Origin: an uncultured Granulosicoccaceae bacterium
Lineage (GTDB): Bacteria; Pseudomonadota; Gammaproteobacteria; Granulosicoccales; Granulosicoccaceae
Assembly (NCBI GenBank): GCA_937998875.1
Contig: CALLBO010000026.1
Coordinates: 41,440-105,439 of the forward strand
Length of the DNA stretch: 64,000 bases
Direction of reading: 5' to 3'
Made by a program: the position numbers and the translations under genes. Positions 54,256-64,000 of the stretch are shown here, in pieces (position 1 is the first letter of the stretch; the number at the start of each line of letters is the position of its first letter). The notes below the pieces were generated by a model, which worked only from the letters and a program-made list of their open reading frames with translations, made no database searches and was not told the origin of the DNA.

Positions 54256-55955
54256 CAACAATATCACGCCGTGCCTATGCCGAGATGTATGGACCAACCA
54301 CTGGTGATCGAGTGCGTCTTGGTGATACCGCTTTGTGGGTAGAGGTAGAGCAGGACCACACCATCTATGGTGAAGAAGTTAAGTTCGGTGGGGGCAAAGT
54401 AATCCGTGATGGCATGGGCCAAAGCCAGCTAACCTCCGCCGATGTGGTTGATGTTGTGATTACCAATGCACTAATTATCGATCACTGGGGCATAGTGAAA
54501 GCTGACGTAGGCATTAAAGATGGTCGAATCGCTGCAATTGGTAAAGCCGGCAACCCGGACATTCAGCCCGGTGTCACCATACCGGTTGGTCCGGGTACTG
54601 AGGCTATTGCCGGTGAAGGTTCCATCCTTACAGCCGGTGGCATCGATGCGCATATTCATATGATCTGTCCGCAGCAGGTTGAAGAGGCCGTATGCTCCGG
54701 CATCACAACCATGCTGGGTGGCGGAACAGGCCCCGCAACGGGCACTAACGCAACTACCTGTACACCCGGTCCGTGGAATATCCACCGCATGTTACAGGCC
54801 TGTGATGAGTTACCGGTAAATCTCGGTCTGTTAGGTAAAGGTAATGCCAGTTTGCCACAGGCACTGGAAGAACAGATCACCGCGGGCGCTATAGGTTTAA
54901 AGCTTCACGAAGACTGGGGCACAACACCGGCCGCCATTGATTGCTGCCTGAGCGTTGCAGAAGCCATGGACATACAAGTCGCTATCCATACCGATACATT
55001 GAATGAATCAGGCTTTGTTGAACACTCACTGGCGGCAATGAAAGACCGCACCATACACACTTACCATACAGAAGGTGCCGGTGGCGGCCATGCGCCGGAT
55101 ATTATTAAAGCCTGTGGTCAAAGCAATGTACTGCCATCGTCCACTAACCCGACGCGCCCGTATACCGTAAACACCATTGATGAACATCTGGATATGCTGA
55201 TGGTCTGTCATCACCTTGACCCTGCCATTGCAGAAGATGTGGCCTTTGCAGAATCAAGAATCAGGCGTGAAACCATTGCAGCAGAGGATATCCTGCAGGA
55301 TCTTGGCGCATTTTCAATGATTGCTTCAGACTCACAGGCCATGGGACGGGTTGGTGAAGTGATCTGTCGTACCTGGCAGACAGCACACAAGATGCGCTTA
55401 CAGCGCGGCTCGCTGCCTGGTGATCCGTCCGATCACGACAACCTGCGCGCTAAACGCTATATTGCCAAGTACACGATTAACCCTGCTATTACGCACGGTA
55501 TTGCACATGAGGTAGGTTCAATTGAAGTGGGCAAACTTGCAGATCTGGTGTTGTGGAAGCCAGCCTTTTTTGGCGCCAAGCCTTCACTAGTGATTAAAGG
55601 CGGTATGATTTCCTATGCGCCTATGGGTGATCCGAATGCCTCAATACCCACACCGCAACCGGTCCACTACCGGCCAATGTTCGGTGCCTTGGGTCGGGCA
55701 AGAAATGCCACGACCATGACTTTCTTATCACAATCAGCGTCAGAGGCAGGCATACCAGGCGAGCTAGGTCTCGCCAATCTAATCGGCACTGCAAAGAACT
55801 GCCGCAGTGTGCGAAAGTCCGACATGATACACAACGACTACCAGCCCGATATCTCGGTTGACTCGCAGACCTATGTGGTGAAAGCGGATGGTGAAATCCT
55901 TAGCTGTGAACCTGCCACTGAATTACCACTGGCGCAGCTCTATCAACTGTTTTAA
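54252..55955 (+). CDS. ureC: Urease alpha (catalytic) subunit
   Basis: A 567-residue UreC. Nickel ligands are present in [14 protein letters not shown], the carbamylated lysine in GLKLHEDWG, and His in [10 protein letters not shown] and [11 protein letters not shown]; the mobile flap is MLMVCHHLD with the active-site Cys and His; [11 protein letters not shown] is kept. All catalytic residues are in place. It hydrolyses urea to ammonia and carbamate. Placed between ureB and ureE. Confidence 0.97.
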   Translation: MTTISRRAYAEMYGPTTGDRVRLGDTALWVEVEQDHTIYGEEVKFGGGKVIRDGMGQSQLTSADVVDVVITNALIIDHWGIVKADVGIKDGRIAAIGKAGNPDIQPGVTIPVGPGTEAIAGEGSILTAGGIDAHIHMICPQQVEEAVCSGITTMLGGGTGPATGTNATTCTPGPWNIHRMLQACDELPVNLGLLGKGNASLPQALEEQITAGAIGLKLHEDWGTTPAAIDCCLSVAEAMDIQVAIHTDTLNESGFVEHSLAAMKDRTIHTYHTEGAGGGHAPDIIKACGQSNVLPSSTNPTRPYTVNTIDEHLDMLMVCHHLDPAIAEDVAFAESRIRRETIAAEDILQDLGAFSMIASDSQAMGRVGEVICRTWQTAHKMRLQRGSLPGDPSDHDNLRAKRYIAKYTINPAITHGIAHEVGSIEVGKLADLVLWKPAFFGAKPSLVIKGGMISYAPMGDPNASIPTPQPVHYRPMFGALGRARNATTMTFLSQSASEAGIPGELGLANLIGTAKNCRSVRKSDMIHNDYQPDISVDSQTYVVKADGEILSCEPATELPLAQLYQLF

Positions 55956-55966
55956 CGATACAAAAT

Positions 55967-56428
55967 ATGATTGAATTTAATCAAAAAGCAGAACCCTCGG
56001 CTGAGCACAATACTACCGTGACCCTCTCTATTGATAAACGGGTAAAGTCCCGTCTGAGAGTGACACTTGATGACGGCAGAGATGCGGGAATTATTCTTAA
56101 CCGTGGTGACAGTCTGATGCACGGTGACAAGTTGCTTGCCAGTGATGGCACAGTAGCACTTGTACAAGCTGCCCCTGAGTCACTCTCAAAGGCGGAAGTA
56201 AAGGACAAGCTGCTATTCGCACGTGCTGCCTACCACCTGGGCAATCGTCATGTACCAGTAGAAATCAATGTAACAAGCGATAGTCCGTTTATTGGAACGA
56301 TCAGTTATCTGCATGATCATGTGCTTGATGAAATGCTTGCCGGTCTGGGTGTCGAAGTTAGCGCTGTGCAAGCGCCTTTCACACCGGAAGCCGGTGCCTA
56401 TGGTGGGGGACATCACCATCATCACTAA
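55967..56428 (+). CDS. ureE: Urease nickel metallochaperone UreE
   Basis: A 153-residue UreE. AEVKDKLLFARAAYHLGNRH and LDEMLAGLGVEVSAVQAPFT carry the conserved GNRH and metal-site region (including HDHVLDEML). It ends with a short poly-His tail (GGGHHHHH) for nickel storage. Separated from ureC by 11 bases. Confidence 0.95.
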   Translation: MIEFNQKAEPSAEHNTTVTLSIDKRVKSRLRVTLDDGRDAGIILNRGDSLMHGDKLLASDGTVALVQAAPESLSKAEVKDKLLFARAAYHLGNRHVPVEINVTSDSPFIGTISYLHDHVLDEMLAGLGVEVSAVQAPFTPEAGAYGGGHHHHH

Positions 56429-56457
56429 CGCTTACTTTGTCAACAGCATCCGTTGTT

Positions 56458-57147
56458 ATGACTGACAGCCGCATACCTGCAACCGATCTGGCTTTGTTGC
56501 GTTTGCTGCAAATAGCCAGCCCAAACTTGCCAACCGGTGCATTTAGTTATTCACAGGGTTTGGAATGGGCTGTTGAGGCAGGGTGGGTGACTGATTCTTC
56601 AAGCTTCACACAATGGCTGCAGGAGCAACTTAACGGCACCATGATGCAACAGGAGCTGCCGTTGCTAATACTGTTATATAAAGCGTACATGAATCGGGAC
56701 GAGGCACAGGCGTTGGAACACTGTTCAACCGCGATAGCGTTACGCGAGACCACAGAACTGCGTAATGAAGAGCGCAATCGCGGTCGCGCAATGCTGGCGC
56801 TCACAAGTGAGTTGAACGGTGAAGTAGCAAATACAGCGCACTCACAGTCTACCTGCCAGCTAGGCGTATTTGCACAGTATTGTGCTTACGAACATATTTC
56901 CCTTGATCTTGCATTAAAGGGTTATGCCTATTCATGGCTCGAAAGTCAGATAATGGCAGCGGTTAAACTTGTGCCATTAGGTCAAACAACCGGTCAGAAA
57001 ATACTTTTTACACTGTCAGAAGAAATCCCGTCGGTCGTTGCCGCGGCAATGACAGTTAAAGCAGATGACATCGGATACGCCAACCCGGCGCAAATATTCG
57101 CAAGCTGCCAGCACGAAACACAATATAGCCGGTTGTTCCGGTCTTAA
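56458..57147 (+). CDS. ureF: Urease accessory protein UreF
   Basis: A 229-residue Ure[21 protein letters not shown] and WAVEAGWV are the family start; the C terminus LFRS is near the usual end. I start at ATG 56458; a TTG at 56437 in the same frame is possible and neither has a good ribosome binding site. All-helical GTPase partner of UreG. Confidence 0.93.
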   Translation: MTDSRIPATDLALLRLLQIASPNLPTGAFSYSQGLEWAVEAGWVTDSSSFTQWLQEQLNGTMMQQELPLLILLYKAYMNRDEAQALEHCSTAIALRETTELRNEERNRGRAMLALTSELNGEVANTAHSQSTCQLGVFAQYCAYEHISLDLALKGYAYSWLESQIMAAVKLVPLGQTTGQKILFTLSEEIPSVVAAAMTVKADDIGYANPAQIFASCQHETQYSRLFRS

Positions 57148-57179
57148 AGAAATTACAGAGTAAATCACAGGTTATATTT

Positions 57180-57809
57180 ATGAATAACAAAACAAGCCCC
57201 CTTAGAGTTGGTGTCGGTGGGCCGGTTGGGTCAGGAAAAACAACATTACTAAAGCAACTCTGCAAGACCATGCGAGATGATCATGATGTTGCTGTAGTCA
57301 CTAATGATATTTACACCCGCGAAGATGCCGAGTTTCTGGTTCGCAGTCAGGCACTGTCATCAGACCGAATAATTGGTGTCGAAACAGGCGGTTGCCCGCA
57401 CACAGCAATCCGTGAAGACGCATCAATGAACCTTGCTGCAGTTGCAGATTTACAAGCCCGGTTTAAAGATCTGGAGGTCGTCTTTATAGAAAGCGGTGGA
57501 GATAATCTCTCTGCTACATTCAGCCCGGAGCTAGCAGACCTGACAATCTATGTGATCGATGTAGCAGCAGGGGAGGAGATACCCAGAAAAGGCGGGCCGG
57601 GTATTACGCGCTCTGATCTTTTAATTATAAACAAAGTTGATCTGGCGCCCTATGTCGGATCGTCACTGGAGGTAATGGAATCTGACACCCGGCGTATGCG
57701 AGGTGACAAGCCCTATGTGTTTTGCAATTTAAAAGAAGGTGTTGGTGTCGAGCAGATAGTATCTTTTGTTTGTGAGCAGGGGATGTTGGTGACACCTGAA
57801 TCGGCCTAG
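57180..57809 (+). CDS. ureG: Urease accessory GTPase UreG
   Basis: A 209-residue SIMIBI GTPase. P-loop [18 protein letters not shown], metal motif [16 protein letters not shown] (Cys-Pro-His), [17 protein letters not shown] and [10 protein letters not shown]. It powers nickel delivery to urease. Last gene of the cluster; a bidirectional terminator follows. Confidence 0.96.
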   Translation: MNNKTSPLRVGVGGPVGSGKTTLLKQLCKTMRDDHDVAVVTNDIYTREDAEFLVRSQALSSDRIIGVETGGCPHTAIREDASMNLAAVADLQARFKDLEVVFIESGGDNLSATFSPELADLTIYVIDVAAGEEIPRKGGPGITRSDLLIINKVDLAPYVGSSLEVMESDTRRMRGDKPYVFCNLKEGVGVEQIVSFVCEQGMLVTPESA

Positions 57810-57820
57810 TACACATATAG

Positions 57821-57852
57821 AAAAGCACACAGTGCTGTGATTCTGTGTTTTT
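57821..57852. terminator. Bidirectional terminator between ureG and the SLC13 gene
   Basis: ACACAG pairs with CTGTGT, flanked by AAAA and TTTT that extend the stem past a two-base bulge. T-runs appear on both strands. It sits between two convergent genes. Confidence 0.65.
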
Positions 57853-57880
57853 CCCAAATGCAGCATTCACCAATGGGTAG

Positions 57881-59659
57881 TTAAAGCCATACCCACATTA
57901 TCATCGGTGTGGCAACACACACAATGACAACGTCCAGTGGTAAACCTACTCGCCAATAGTCGCTAAACCTGTAACCCCCAGGGCCCATCACAAGGGTATT
58001 TGACTGATGCCCGATCGGTGTAAGGTAAGGGGATGCTGCACCGACCGCCACTGCCATTAAAAATGCATCAGGCGAATAACCGAGGCTACTTGCAAGACTG
58101 AATGCAATTGGACACATCAGTACCGCTGTCGGTGTGTTATGAACAAGGTCTGACAGCAGCATAGAAATCACCATAATCGAGGCTATAACCGCCCACACTG
58201 GCATTGCCGATGCGTTCTCCAGCACGCCTGCGGTAATAGTCTGCGCAGCGCCTGTGGCCTGCAATGCCTCTCCAACGGGAATAAGAAAACCAAGCAACAC
58301 AATAATAGGCCACTCAATACTGTTGTATGCCTCCTGCAGGGAAACTATTCGCAACACAACCAACAACCCCACCACCGTTGCAAACGCAATCTGCGCAGGT
58401 ACCAAACCCATAGCTGTAGCCGCAATACCTGCTGCAAAAATTCCCGGTGTGATCAAAGAACCGCGTCTGGTAGTGAACTCTATTCCTCTGTTCCTGATGG
58501 CGAGACAACCCAGATTTTTACAGGCCAGCTTCAGCGCCTCTGGCTCGCCCTGCAACAGCAGAACATCACCGATTCTGAAACGTACATGTTTTAATAGTGC
58601 ACGTGATGCTCGCCCCTCTCTTGCGACACCCAACAAATTCACCGAGTATCGCTGATGAATTTTTATCTCGCGCATCGGGGTGCCTTCTACCATCGAATTT
58701 GGCATCAGCACCGCTTCAATGATACGAACATCCGGAGAACGCAGCCATTCGGCATCGACCTCTTTGGCACCTGCGATCACCATACCAGGGTTCTCAAGCA
58801 GCGGCTGCAATGCCTCACTGTCACCTTCTACGATAAGAATATCGTTTTCATACAGAATCTCGTTAAACGACGGTGCAAGGCGGCGTCTCTGGTTTCTGAA
58901 AATTGCTGTGATTGATATTTCATTCTCACAGAGTGCCTCCAGATCACCAACGGTTTGCCCCACTAGAGAAGAGCCGGCAGGTAGCCGGAGCTCAGCTATA
59001 TAGCGGGCAAATTGATAGTGGTCGTTGGTTGATCCCGAATGACTGGTTTGCACCCGTGGCAACAACCTCCAACCAATAAACACCAGAAAAACGATTCCCG
59101 CTACTGCGGTTGCCAGACCAACTCGGGTAAAATCAAACATTGAGAATGCCTCACCCGAATTGTTCTCACGAAATGTTGCTACGATAATATTCGGAGGAGT
59201 GCCTATCAGCGTCGTAAGCCCACCAAGCAGGCTTGCAAAAGACAGTGGCATGAGCAAAACAGAAGCGCTCCTTTTGGCTTTTACTGCATCTCTTATGGTG
59301 ACCGGCAGCATCAGTGCCAGTGCGCCGATGTTATTCATAAACGCAGATAAAACCGCAGTGATACCGGCATTCGCGGCAATCTGTGAGGTCACACCGGAAC
59401 GCGTATAGGCTAAATACCTTAAGAACAGTTCAACCACACCAGATGATTGGAGTGCCTTGCTTATTACCAGCACACACGCAACGGTTATCACAGCCGGGTG
59501 AGAAAATCCTTCAAAAGCTTTCTCGATTGGAACTATCCCGGTATAAACACATGCCATCAATGCAAAGCCGGCGACGATATCGTAACGCCAGATATTGACG
59601 ACAAACAGCAACATGGTCGCTGCGAGTATAAAAACGATGAGCAATTGATCCGGCGGCAT
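57881..59659 (-). CDS. SLC13-type permease with two TrkA-C domains
   Basis: A 592-residue membrane transporter. I start at MPPDQLLIVFILAATMLLFV (59659); the extra 62 codons upstream look non-coding. The membrane halves flank two TrkA-C (RCK_C) domains at about residues 210-370 (LPAGSSLVGQTVGDLEALCE and SMVEGTPMREIKIHQRYSVN). SLC13 signature parts are LIGTPPNIIVATF and SPYLTPIGHQSNTLVMGPGG. Relatives carry sulfate, dicarboxylates or similar anions with sodium. Convergent with ureG; it may be unrelated to urea use. Confidence 0.87.
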   Translation of the reverse strand: MPPDQLLIVFILAATMLLFVVNIWRYDIVAGFALMACVYTGIVPIEKAFEGFSHPAVITVACVLVISKALQSSGVVELFLRYLAYTRSGVTSQIAANAGITAVLSAFMNNIGALALMLPVTIRDAVKAKRSASVLLMPLSFASLLGGLTTLIGTPPNIIVATFRENNSGEAFSMFDFTRVGLATAVAGIVFLVFIGWRLLPRVQTSHSGSTNDHYQFARYIAELRLPAGSSLVGQTVGDLEALCENEISITAIFRNQRRRLAPSFNEILYENDILIVEGDSEALQPLLENPGMVIAGAKEVDAEWLRSPDVRIIEAVLMPNSMVEGTPMREIKIHQRYSVNLLGVAREGRASRALLKHVRFRIGDVLLLQGEPEALKLACKNLGCLAIRNRGIEFTTRRGSLITPGIFAAGIAATAMGLVPAQIAFATVVGLLVVLRIVSLQEAYNSIEWPIIVLLGFLIPVGEALQATGAAQTITAGVLENASAMPVWAVIASIMVISMLLSDLVHNTPTAVLMCPIAFSLASSLGYSPDAFLMAVAVGAASPYLTPIGHQSNTLVMGPGGYRFSDYWRVGLPLDVVIVCVATPMIMWVWL

Positions 59660-60172
59660 TATAATATTCGAGCTTATCTGCACAGATTCAGAGAAGCTTT
59701 TGTTGGTGTGATTACTACATGGACGACAGAAAGGAGGCCTCTTATTATAGACAATAGTCAATCTGGATATAACTGATTCTTTGAGACAAATCTGACAGCA
59801 TAAAAGGAAATATCGTTCCACGAGGCAAAAAACTAACCAGACCACTTTTACGCCAATACGAGGGGCTGGTCGGTTCTGTACACTCCCTCAATGGCTCTTT
59901 TACACGCACCGAATGTAGGTGTAAATCACACTAATGTAACGCTCCAAAGTTACGCCCGATACTCGTTTCAATTTAGCCGCAAAAGATGGAAACCGTGCCC
60001 CGCTAATGCAGGTGTCGAAGAAATAACCACTTAAAGGCTGCCGACTGGAAAAGAATATAATCTTGTTGTGCCAAAGGCCCTGAAGTAAAACGCTTAAACA
60101 TCGCGACGCAGGCCGATAAGTGATAGCCTTCAATACATCTGTGATGTAGAGCAATTTTAATTCAGGAACCGC
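59660..60172. other. Intergenic gap
   Basis: No gene is supported in these 513 bases. They separate the divergent SLC13 gene and the small membrane protein gene and should hold both promoters. The minus-strand open frame at 59900-60154 has no recognisable features. Confidence 0.5.
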
Positions 60173-60571
60173 ATGTTTATCGTCCGCCCGATCATCTTTA
60201 TCGTTACGCTGGCATTTGGTTTCGTACTATCCCAAAATCTGGACGGTATTTTGACGATTCGTGCAGGCATATTTGAGTTAGCAACGTCATTTGTTGAGAA
60301 AAAACAGACTCAAGACGCTGGCACCATGGAGTCTAGCGAGCCACCTTCGAATGTCAGTAAATATCTGGCACCGGAATACTGGAAATACGGGGTAATTATT
60401 GTTGGCCTGTTTGCAGGACTTTTTACCGCCTCAATTATAAGTACATTACTTTTGGGTTTTTTGGGTGGAATATTATTTAGCCCGGAAATATCTGCCTATC
60501 CGATTCTAAGTGAAAATGCCTTACTGATCAGCAACAGTGTAAAAGACCTTATTAGACAGTTTGTGAACTGA
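60173..60571 (+). CDS. Hypothetical small membrane protein
   Basis: A 132-residue protein with two or three hydrophobic segments: IIFIVTLAFGFVLS at the N terminus and VIIVGLFAGLFTASIIS plus LLLGFLGGILF in the second half, joined by a polar linker rich in Glu, Thr and Ser. AGGAACCGC lies before the ATG as a ribosome binding site. No family recognised. Confidence 0.6.
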   Translation: MFIVRPIIFIVTLAFGFVLSQNLDGILTIRAGIFELATSFVEKKQTQDAGTMESSEPPSNVSKYLAPEYWKYGVIIVGLFAGLFTASIISTLLLGFLGGILFSPEISAYPILSENALLISNSVKDLIRQFVN

Positions 60572-61512
60572 GCCAACTGGAAGTTAGCACCGATATTCTG
60601 GAAGGAGGCTCTCAATCGCCTGAAGCGTATGTGAGCAACACAGTTCAGTTCAGGTCATGCACAAGTTACAGTTGCGCTACGAACTGCCAATCGCCATGGG
60701 TCACGACCAGGACTATCCCAAAACATACTCGCGCCGATCCACGCGTCGACATTAAATATTCTTTTGTGAGGCACAGAAATATTCGATTGCCAAAAGGCAT
60801 CGACGCCTTAACATGAGCAGATACCAGACCATTGCGTGTAGATATGAACGTCTCATTTCGCGAGCGAAGATCCTGTAGCCAGGCCAAATACGAAGTCACA
60901 AGGCACTACAAGAGCAGGCTGGTTATAGACGAGGGAACGCGTCAGCGGATAACTGTTACGGCGCGGATCCTTACATTCAGCGATTTCCGCTCTTTATCAA
61001 TGCACAGACCTCAAGGAACTTTCAACTGTTTACCGAATAGTCACTGCATTAAATATGGGCCCTTTTAGTTGCGAGCCTGGCAGAACAACCAACTTATCTG
61101 CACCAGTGATTTGGTTGGGTCTGATTGGCTAGTGGGGCGTGCGGAAAGTTCGGTAACAAATCTTTCACAGCCACAGGCGTCAGAGCAAGACGAAAAAACG
61201 CAGGCATAGCAGGGGACCTACGTCGAGTTTTTTTAACGCAGCTATGGCGTCTGTGGCGAAGAAAAGTGTTATCGAACTTTCCGCACGCCCCTCCAGCCCC
61301 ATTTGAACGAATCGCTGCGTCTTCGGGACGTACAGTTATATTCTGTTTGAACACACCGGAGGGCAGCTTGAATATATCCTTCAAACCAGTCCTAAGCACT
61401 GCAAGCATGTTTTTGTTGTTGATCGGGATGAAGCGATGGAGATGTGCAGACGCGATTTCCAGATCCGCTGGACAGGCAACTGAAATGTCCCTATCTGGCA
61501 AGACAAATCGCT
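60572..61512. other. Intergenic gap with inverted-repeat element
   Basis: No supported gene in 941 bases. A 172-bp imperfect inverted repeat occupies 61127-61298 (separate entry). A minus-strand frame at 60666-60899 keeps a protein-like composition (FLCLTKEYLMSTRGSARVCF) and might be a gene remnant or a repeat unit; I cannot assign it. Confidence 0.45.
61127..61298. repeat. 172-bp imperfect inverted repeat (MITE-like)
   Basis: The left arm GGCTAGTGGGGCGTGCGG is mirrored at the right end as CCGCACGCCCCTCCAGCC. Pairing goes on inwards: GAAAGTTCGGTAACA matches TGTTATCGAACTTTC, then GCCACAGGCGTCA matches the TGGCGTCTGTGGC region. About 60-65 bases per arm pair with some mismatches. The middle holds runs of A and T that also pair. 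No coding function; it could be a miniature transposable element or a repeat family member. Confidence 0.65.
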
Positions 61513-62421
61513 ATGGATAGGCAACGAAAATCAATGCCGCTTCCATCAATCGCATCACTGCGGGCGTTTGAGGCTTCCTCACGGCTCCTTAGTTTCACAA
61601 ATGCAGCTCAAGAGTTGTCACAAACGCAGGGAGCAATAAGCCATCAAATACGAGATCTTGAAACCAAACTGGATGAGCAACTTTTCTACAGATTACCGAA
61701 AGGCATTACGTTGACCGATAAGGGGCAACAATACCTCCCTTACGCACGGGAGGCATTGGACAAACTCTATGAAGCAGAGAGAATCATATGCAGGCCAAGT
61801 CTGGACAATGTGCTTACTGTTAGTTGCTCTCCAGATTTCGCACAAAAGTGGCTTGCTCCCAGTATAGGCAGCTTTCTTTCGCTACAACCGTCGTTAGATT
61901 TGCGAATCTCTGCGTCCTCGCAGCCTGTCGACTTTCGAGAAGGTGATATTGACGTTGCAATTCGCCATGGTGATGGTTGTTGGCCAGAGCTTGAAGTAAC
62001 TCGTTTGCGTCGAGAGAGAATTTTTCCGGTTTGTAGCCCGGATATGCAGCCTGAGTGGCGTTCTGATCAGTCTGCTGAAGACCTGGGAACATATACACTT
62101 TTACACGATCAACAGCGGGAGGGGTGGTCAAGCTGGTTGTGCGAGACGGGTGTGGATACTTCAGGTTTTAACTTCGATCATGGCCCGGTATTCAGTCAAA
62201 CCAGCCTGGCGATTGACAGTGCAGTTGCGGGACAAGGTATCGCCCTTGCGCCGACCTCGCTGGTGACCCTCGATTTGGGCGCTGGAAGGTTAATTCGGCC
62301 TGTACATGACGACATTGGGGCTGATCTTTCGTACTGGATAATCCGCCCGAAGGATTGTGGGTTGACTGACAAGGTAGCCATTTTTAAACAATGGCTGCTG
62401 GATCTGATGCAATCGAAATGA
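61513..62421 (+). CDS. GcvA-like LysR-family regulator
   Basis: A 302-residue LysR protein from ATG 61513 (ATG 61534 is an alternative). MPLPSIASLRAFEASSRLLS and FTNAAQELSQTQGAISHQIR are the GcvA-type N terminus. The effector domain begins near LTVSCSPDFAQKWLAPSI and keeps VDFREGDIDVAIRHGDGCW, typical of GcvA homologues. No divergent target is adjacent; the IS element lies downstream. Confidence 0.88.
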   Translation: MDRQRKSMPLPSIASLRAFEASSRLLSFTNAAQELSQTQGAISHQIRDLETKLDEQLFYRLPKGITLTDKGQQYLPYAREALDKLYEAERIICRPSLDNVLTVSCSPDFAQKWLAPSIGSFLSLQPSLDLRISASSQPVDFREGDIDVAIRHGDGCWPELEVTRLRRERIFPVCSPDMQPEWRSDQSAEDLGTYTLLHDQQREGWSSWLCETGVDTSGFNFDHGPVFSQTSLAIDSAVAGQGIALAPTSLVTLDLGAGRLIRPVHDDIGADLSYWIIRPKDCGLTDKVAIFKQWLLDLMQSK

Positions 62422-62470
62422 CACAGTTGGCGGCCATATTTTCAGTCACAGCGTGCGATGGCACCGATAG

Positions 62471-62499
62471 CGATAATGCCGATGAGGGCGGGATTATCG
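62471..62499. other. Small hairpin after the LysR gene
   Basis: CGATAAT and ATTATCG pair perfectly around a 15-base loop, 49 bases after the LysR stop codon. No T-run; role unclear. Confidence 0.3.
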
Positions 62500-62629
62500 G
62501 ATCTGGTTGTCGATCCTGTGGCTGTACGTAGATCGTAAGTTGAGCGTCAGCATTTGTTAAGACTCATAAAAACCTAATGGTAAACACACAACTACTGCAC
62601 TCTGGTTCTATTTTCATAGGGTGATGATA

Positions 62630-64000
62630 TGGACGCTCCCTCCTTTATCGGCATCACAATGTGCCAGAATGGATAGCGAAAACAATCATTCCTCAGAGAG
62701 AGCGCCCATGAAAGATCTTAGACTAGTTGGTATCGATTTAGCAAAAAATACATTCCAGGTTTGCCTGATGGATAGACATAACCGAATCATTGCTAACAAG
62801 AAAATACGACGAGCCAAGTTACTCGATTTTCTCAGACAATTGCCACCGAACGTGACGATCGCTATGGAGGCCTGTGGAACGGCTCACTACTGGGCTCGAG
62901 AGTTGAGGAAGCTTGGATTCAGCAAGATCGTATTAGTGCCCGCCCAGCACGTCAAACCGTTCGTCGGCAAACAAAAGAATGATGCCAATGACGCGCGTGC
63001 AATTTGTGAAGCGGCAATGCGCCCGGATTTACACCCGGTTCCGGTAAAAACAGCGGAACAACAAGATATCAAAGCACTGCGTAGCCAGCGGGCGCAGTGT
63101 ATCAAAACAAGAAATATGATGATCAACCATGTCAGGGGACATTGTGCTGAGTACGGAGTGATTCTACCCAAAGGAGTGAGTAGTTTTAGAAAGAAGGTGC
63201 CCGAAGCGCTTGAGAATGCAGACAACGGTTTAACCGCCGTGATGCGAGAGTTAGTGGCTGAATGTTACTCAGAGGTATTGAGACTCATAGATAAAGAGGC
63301 AGAGTTGAGCAAGAAAATCCATGGTTTGTGTAAAACAAGCGAAGATTACAAAAACCTACAAAGCGTACCCGGCATCGGCCCATTGAATGCAGCAGCGGCA
63401 ATTAGTGAGATAGGAGACGGTAGTCAGTTTGGTAAAGGTCGTCATTACGCCGCGTTTATAGGTCTGGTGCCGCGACAGCACAGTTCGGGAGATAGGCTGC
63501 TCAGTACAGGGATCACCAAAAGTGGTGATCGTCAGTTAAGGACGTTGCTGGTGCACAGCGCAAGAACGCTGGTGCAGTATGTTGATAGGAAAAATGATCC
63601 GTTGAGTCTTTGGGTTAAAACGCTCATCAAGCGTCGCGGAAAAAACAAAGCGATCGTCGCGTTGGCAAACAAGTTGGCTCGTATCTGCTGGGCGGTTCTG
63701 AAATATAAAAAGCCTTATCAAGTCGCTTTGGCGTGTGCGTGAGCCACCACGATCACCCCATTATCGATTTAATATAGCAGAGGTTCCCAAGCAGTACCGA
63801 GTTAGCAAGCACTGATGAGAAACGGTTCATCCGTCTTCACTATAGAGTCCGACTTATCCACTGATCATCAAAGATCGATAGGGTGTATGAGACCAGTGAA
63901 GCGCAGATATTCATTAAGGCGCGGAACACACAGTTCCAACTATGACGCCGGATATATGGCAGCTGACCATTTTTCTCCATTCAGGGCTTGCAACAACGGG
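62630..64000 (+). mobile_element. IS110/IS1111-family insertion sequence (right end probably outside the window)
   Basis: The element contains one transposase gene (62708-63742) and a noncoding stretch of at least 258 bases behind it. No matching left and right terminal repeats were found, which is usual for IS110 but also fits a right end beyond 64000. The left boundary is a guess based on where the sequence changes character before the gene. The long 3' noncoding part fits the IS1111 group. Confidence 0.65.
62708..63742 (+). CDS. IS110/IS1111-family transposase
   Basis: A 344-residue DEDD transposase, start at ATG 62708 (MKDLRLVGIDLAKNTFQVCL). Acidic residues: D in GIDLAKN, E in AMEACGTAHYWA, and the DD in KNDANDARAICEA. 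The Transposase_20 part has LQSVPGIGPLNAAAAISEIG and the Ser nucleophile region HSSGDRLLSTGITKSGDRQL. It is full length and has no stop, so it may be active. Confidence 0.93.
   Translation: MKDLRLVGIDLAKNTFQVCLMDRHNRIIANKKIRRAKLLDFLRQLPPNVTIAMEACGTAHYWARELRKLGFSKIVLVPAQHVKPFVGKQKNDANDARAICEAAMRPDLHPVPVKTAEQQDIKALRSQRAQCIKTRNMMINHVRGHCAEYGVILPKGVSSFRKKVPEALENADNGLTAVMRELVAECYSEVLRLIDKEAELSKKIHGLCKTSEDYKNLQSVPGIGPLNAAAAISEIGDGSQFGKGRHYAAFIGLVPRQHSSGDRLLSTGITKSGDRQLRTLLVHSARTLVQYVDRKNDPLSLWVKTLIKRRGKNKAIVALANKLARICWAVLKYKKPYQVALACA

Noticed and set aside
60666..60899. Minus-strand ORF of 77 codons with protein-like composition
   Set aside because: No ribosome binding site, no recognised domain; mentioned in the gap entry but not called as a gene.
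61094..61520. Overlapping plus and minus ORFs with similar products
   Set aside because: Their similarity is a by-product of the inverted repeat at 61127-61298, not two related genes.

Overview
The window reads as chromosomal DNA of a Gram-negative heterotroph, most likely a marine gammaproteobacterium. Support comes from Sec signal peptides and lipoboxes, a urt-ure cluster, LysR/AraC/GntR regulators, a GGDEF-EAL protein and a secreted protein with DGDGxGW repeats. The genus cannot be fixed from sequence alone. Most genes import or break down small organic nitrogen compounds.

Region 1 (1-10.8 kb) starts with an AraC regulator, a tRNA-like scrap and a small secreted protein. Next is a minus-strand oxidation cluster: TSUP exporter, two VOC proteins, Rieske oxygenase, membrane di-iron desaturase and Rieske ferredoxin. 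A LysR gene that looks leaderless is divergent from it. A metallophosphoesterase and a secreted protein with four exact 33-residue repeats follow.

Region 2 (10.8-25.2 kb) is a ureide system. The minus-strand operon encodes an M20 allantoate amidohydrolase, carbamate kinase, a PucG-type aminotransferase and the three FdrA/DUF1116/DUF2877 proteins linked to oxamate carbamoyltransferase. Upstream lies a GntR regulator with a perfect 14-bp palindrome before its gene. Divergent from it is a five-gene branched-chain-amino-acid-type ABC importer ending in an allantoin/hydantoin racemase gene. Together they suggest uptake of a ureide and its conversion through ureidoglycine and oxalurate to oxamate plus carbamoyl phosphate, with ATP recovered by the kinase.

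Region 3 (25.2-33 kb) holds a decayed alcohol dehydrogenase gene, a beta-trefoil secreted protein, a DAO-type FAD oxidase, a mandelate-racemase-type enolase, and an orphan BMP lipoprotein next to a membrane GGDEF-EAL protein. Region 4 (33-41.8 kb) is a peptide operon: AbgB-like M20 hydrolase, MlrC-like M81 protein and a complete Dpp/Opp importer. Region 5 (42-46.8 kb) has a lipoprotein serpin, an ADP-ribosylglycohydrolase homologue, a patatin and a 1-kb gap with a gene remnant.

Region 6 (46.7-57.9 kb) is a complete urea cluster, urtABCDE-ureDABCEFG. It has an unannotated 56-residue membrane ORF between urtE and ureD. The urtA leader can form a textbook H-type pseudoknot that captures its ribosome binding site; this is the strongest candidate here for an undescribed regulatory element. 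Region 7 (57.9-64 kb) has an SLC13/TrkA-C transporter, a small membrane protein, a 172-bp imperfect inverted repeat, a GcvA-like LysR and an IS110/IS1111-type element that may run off the window.
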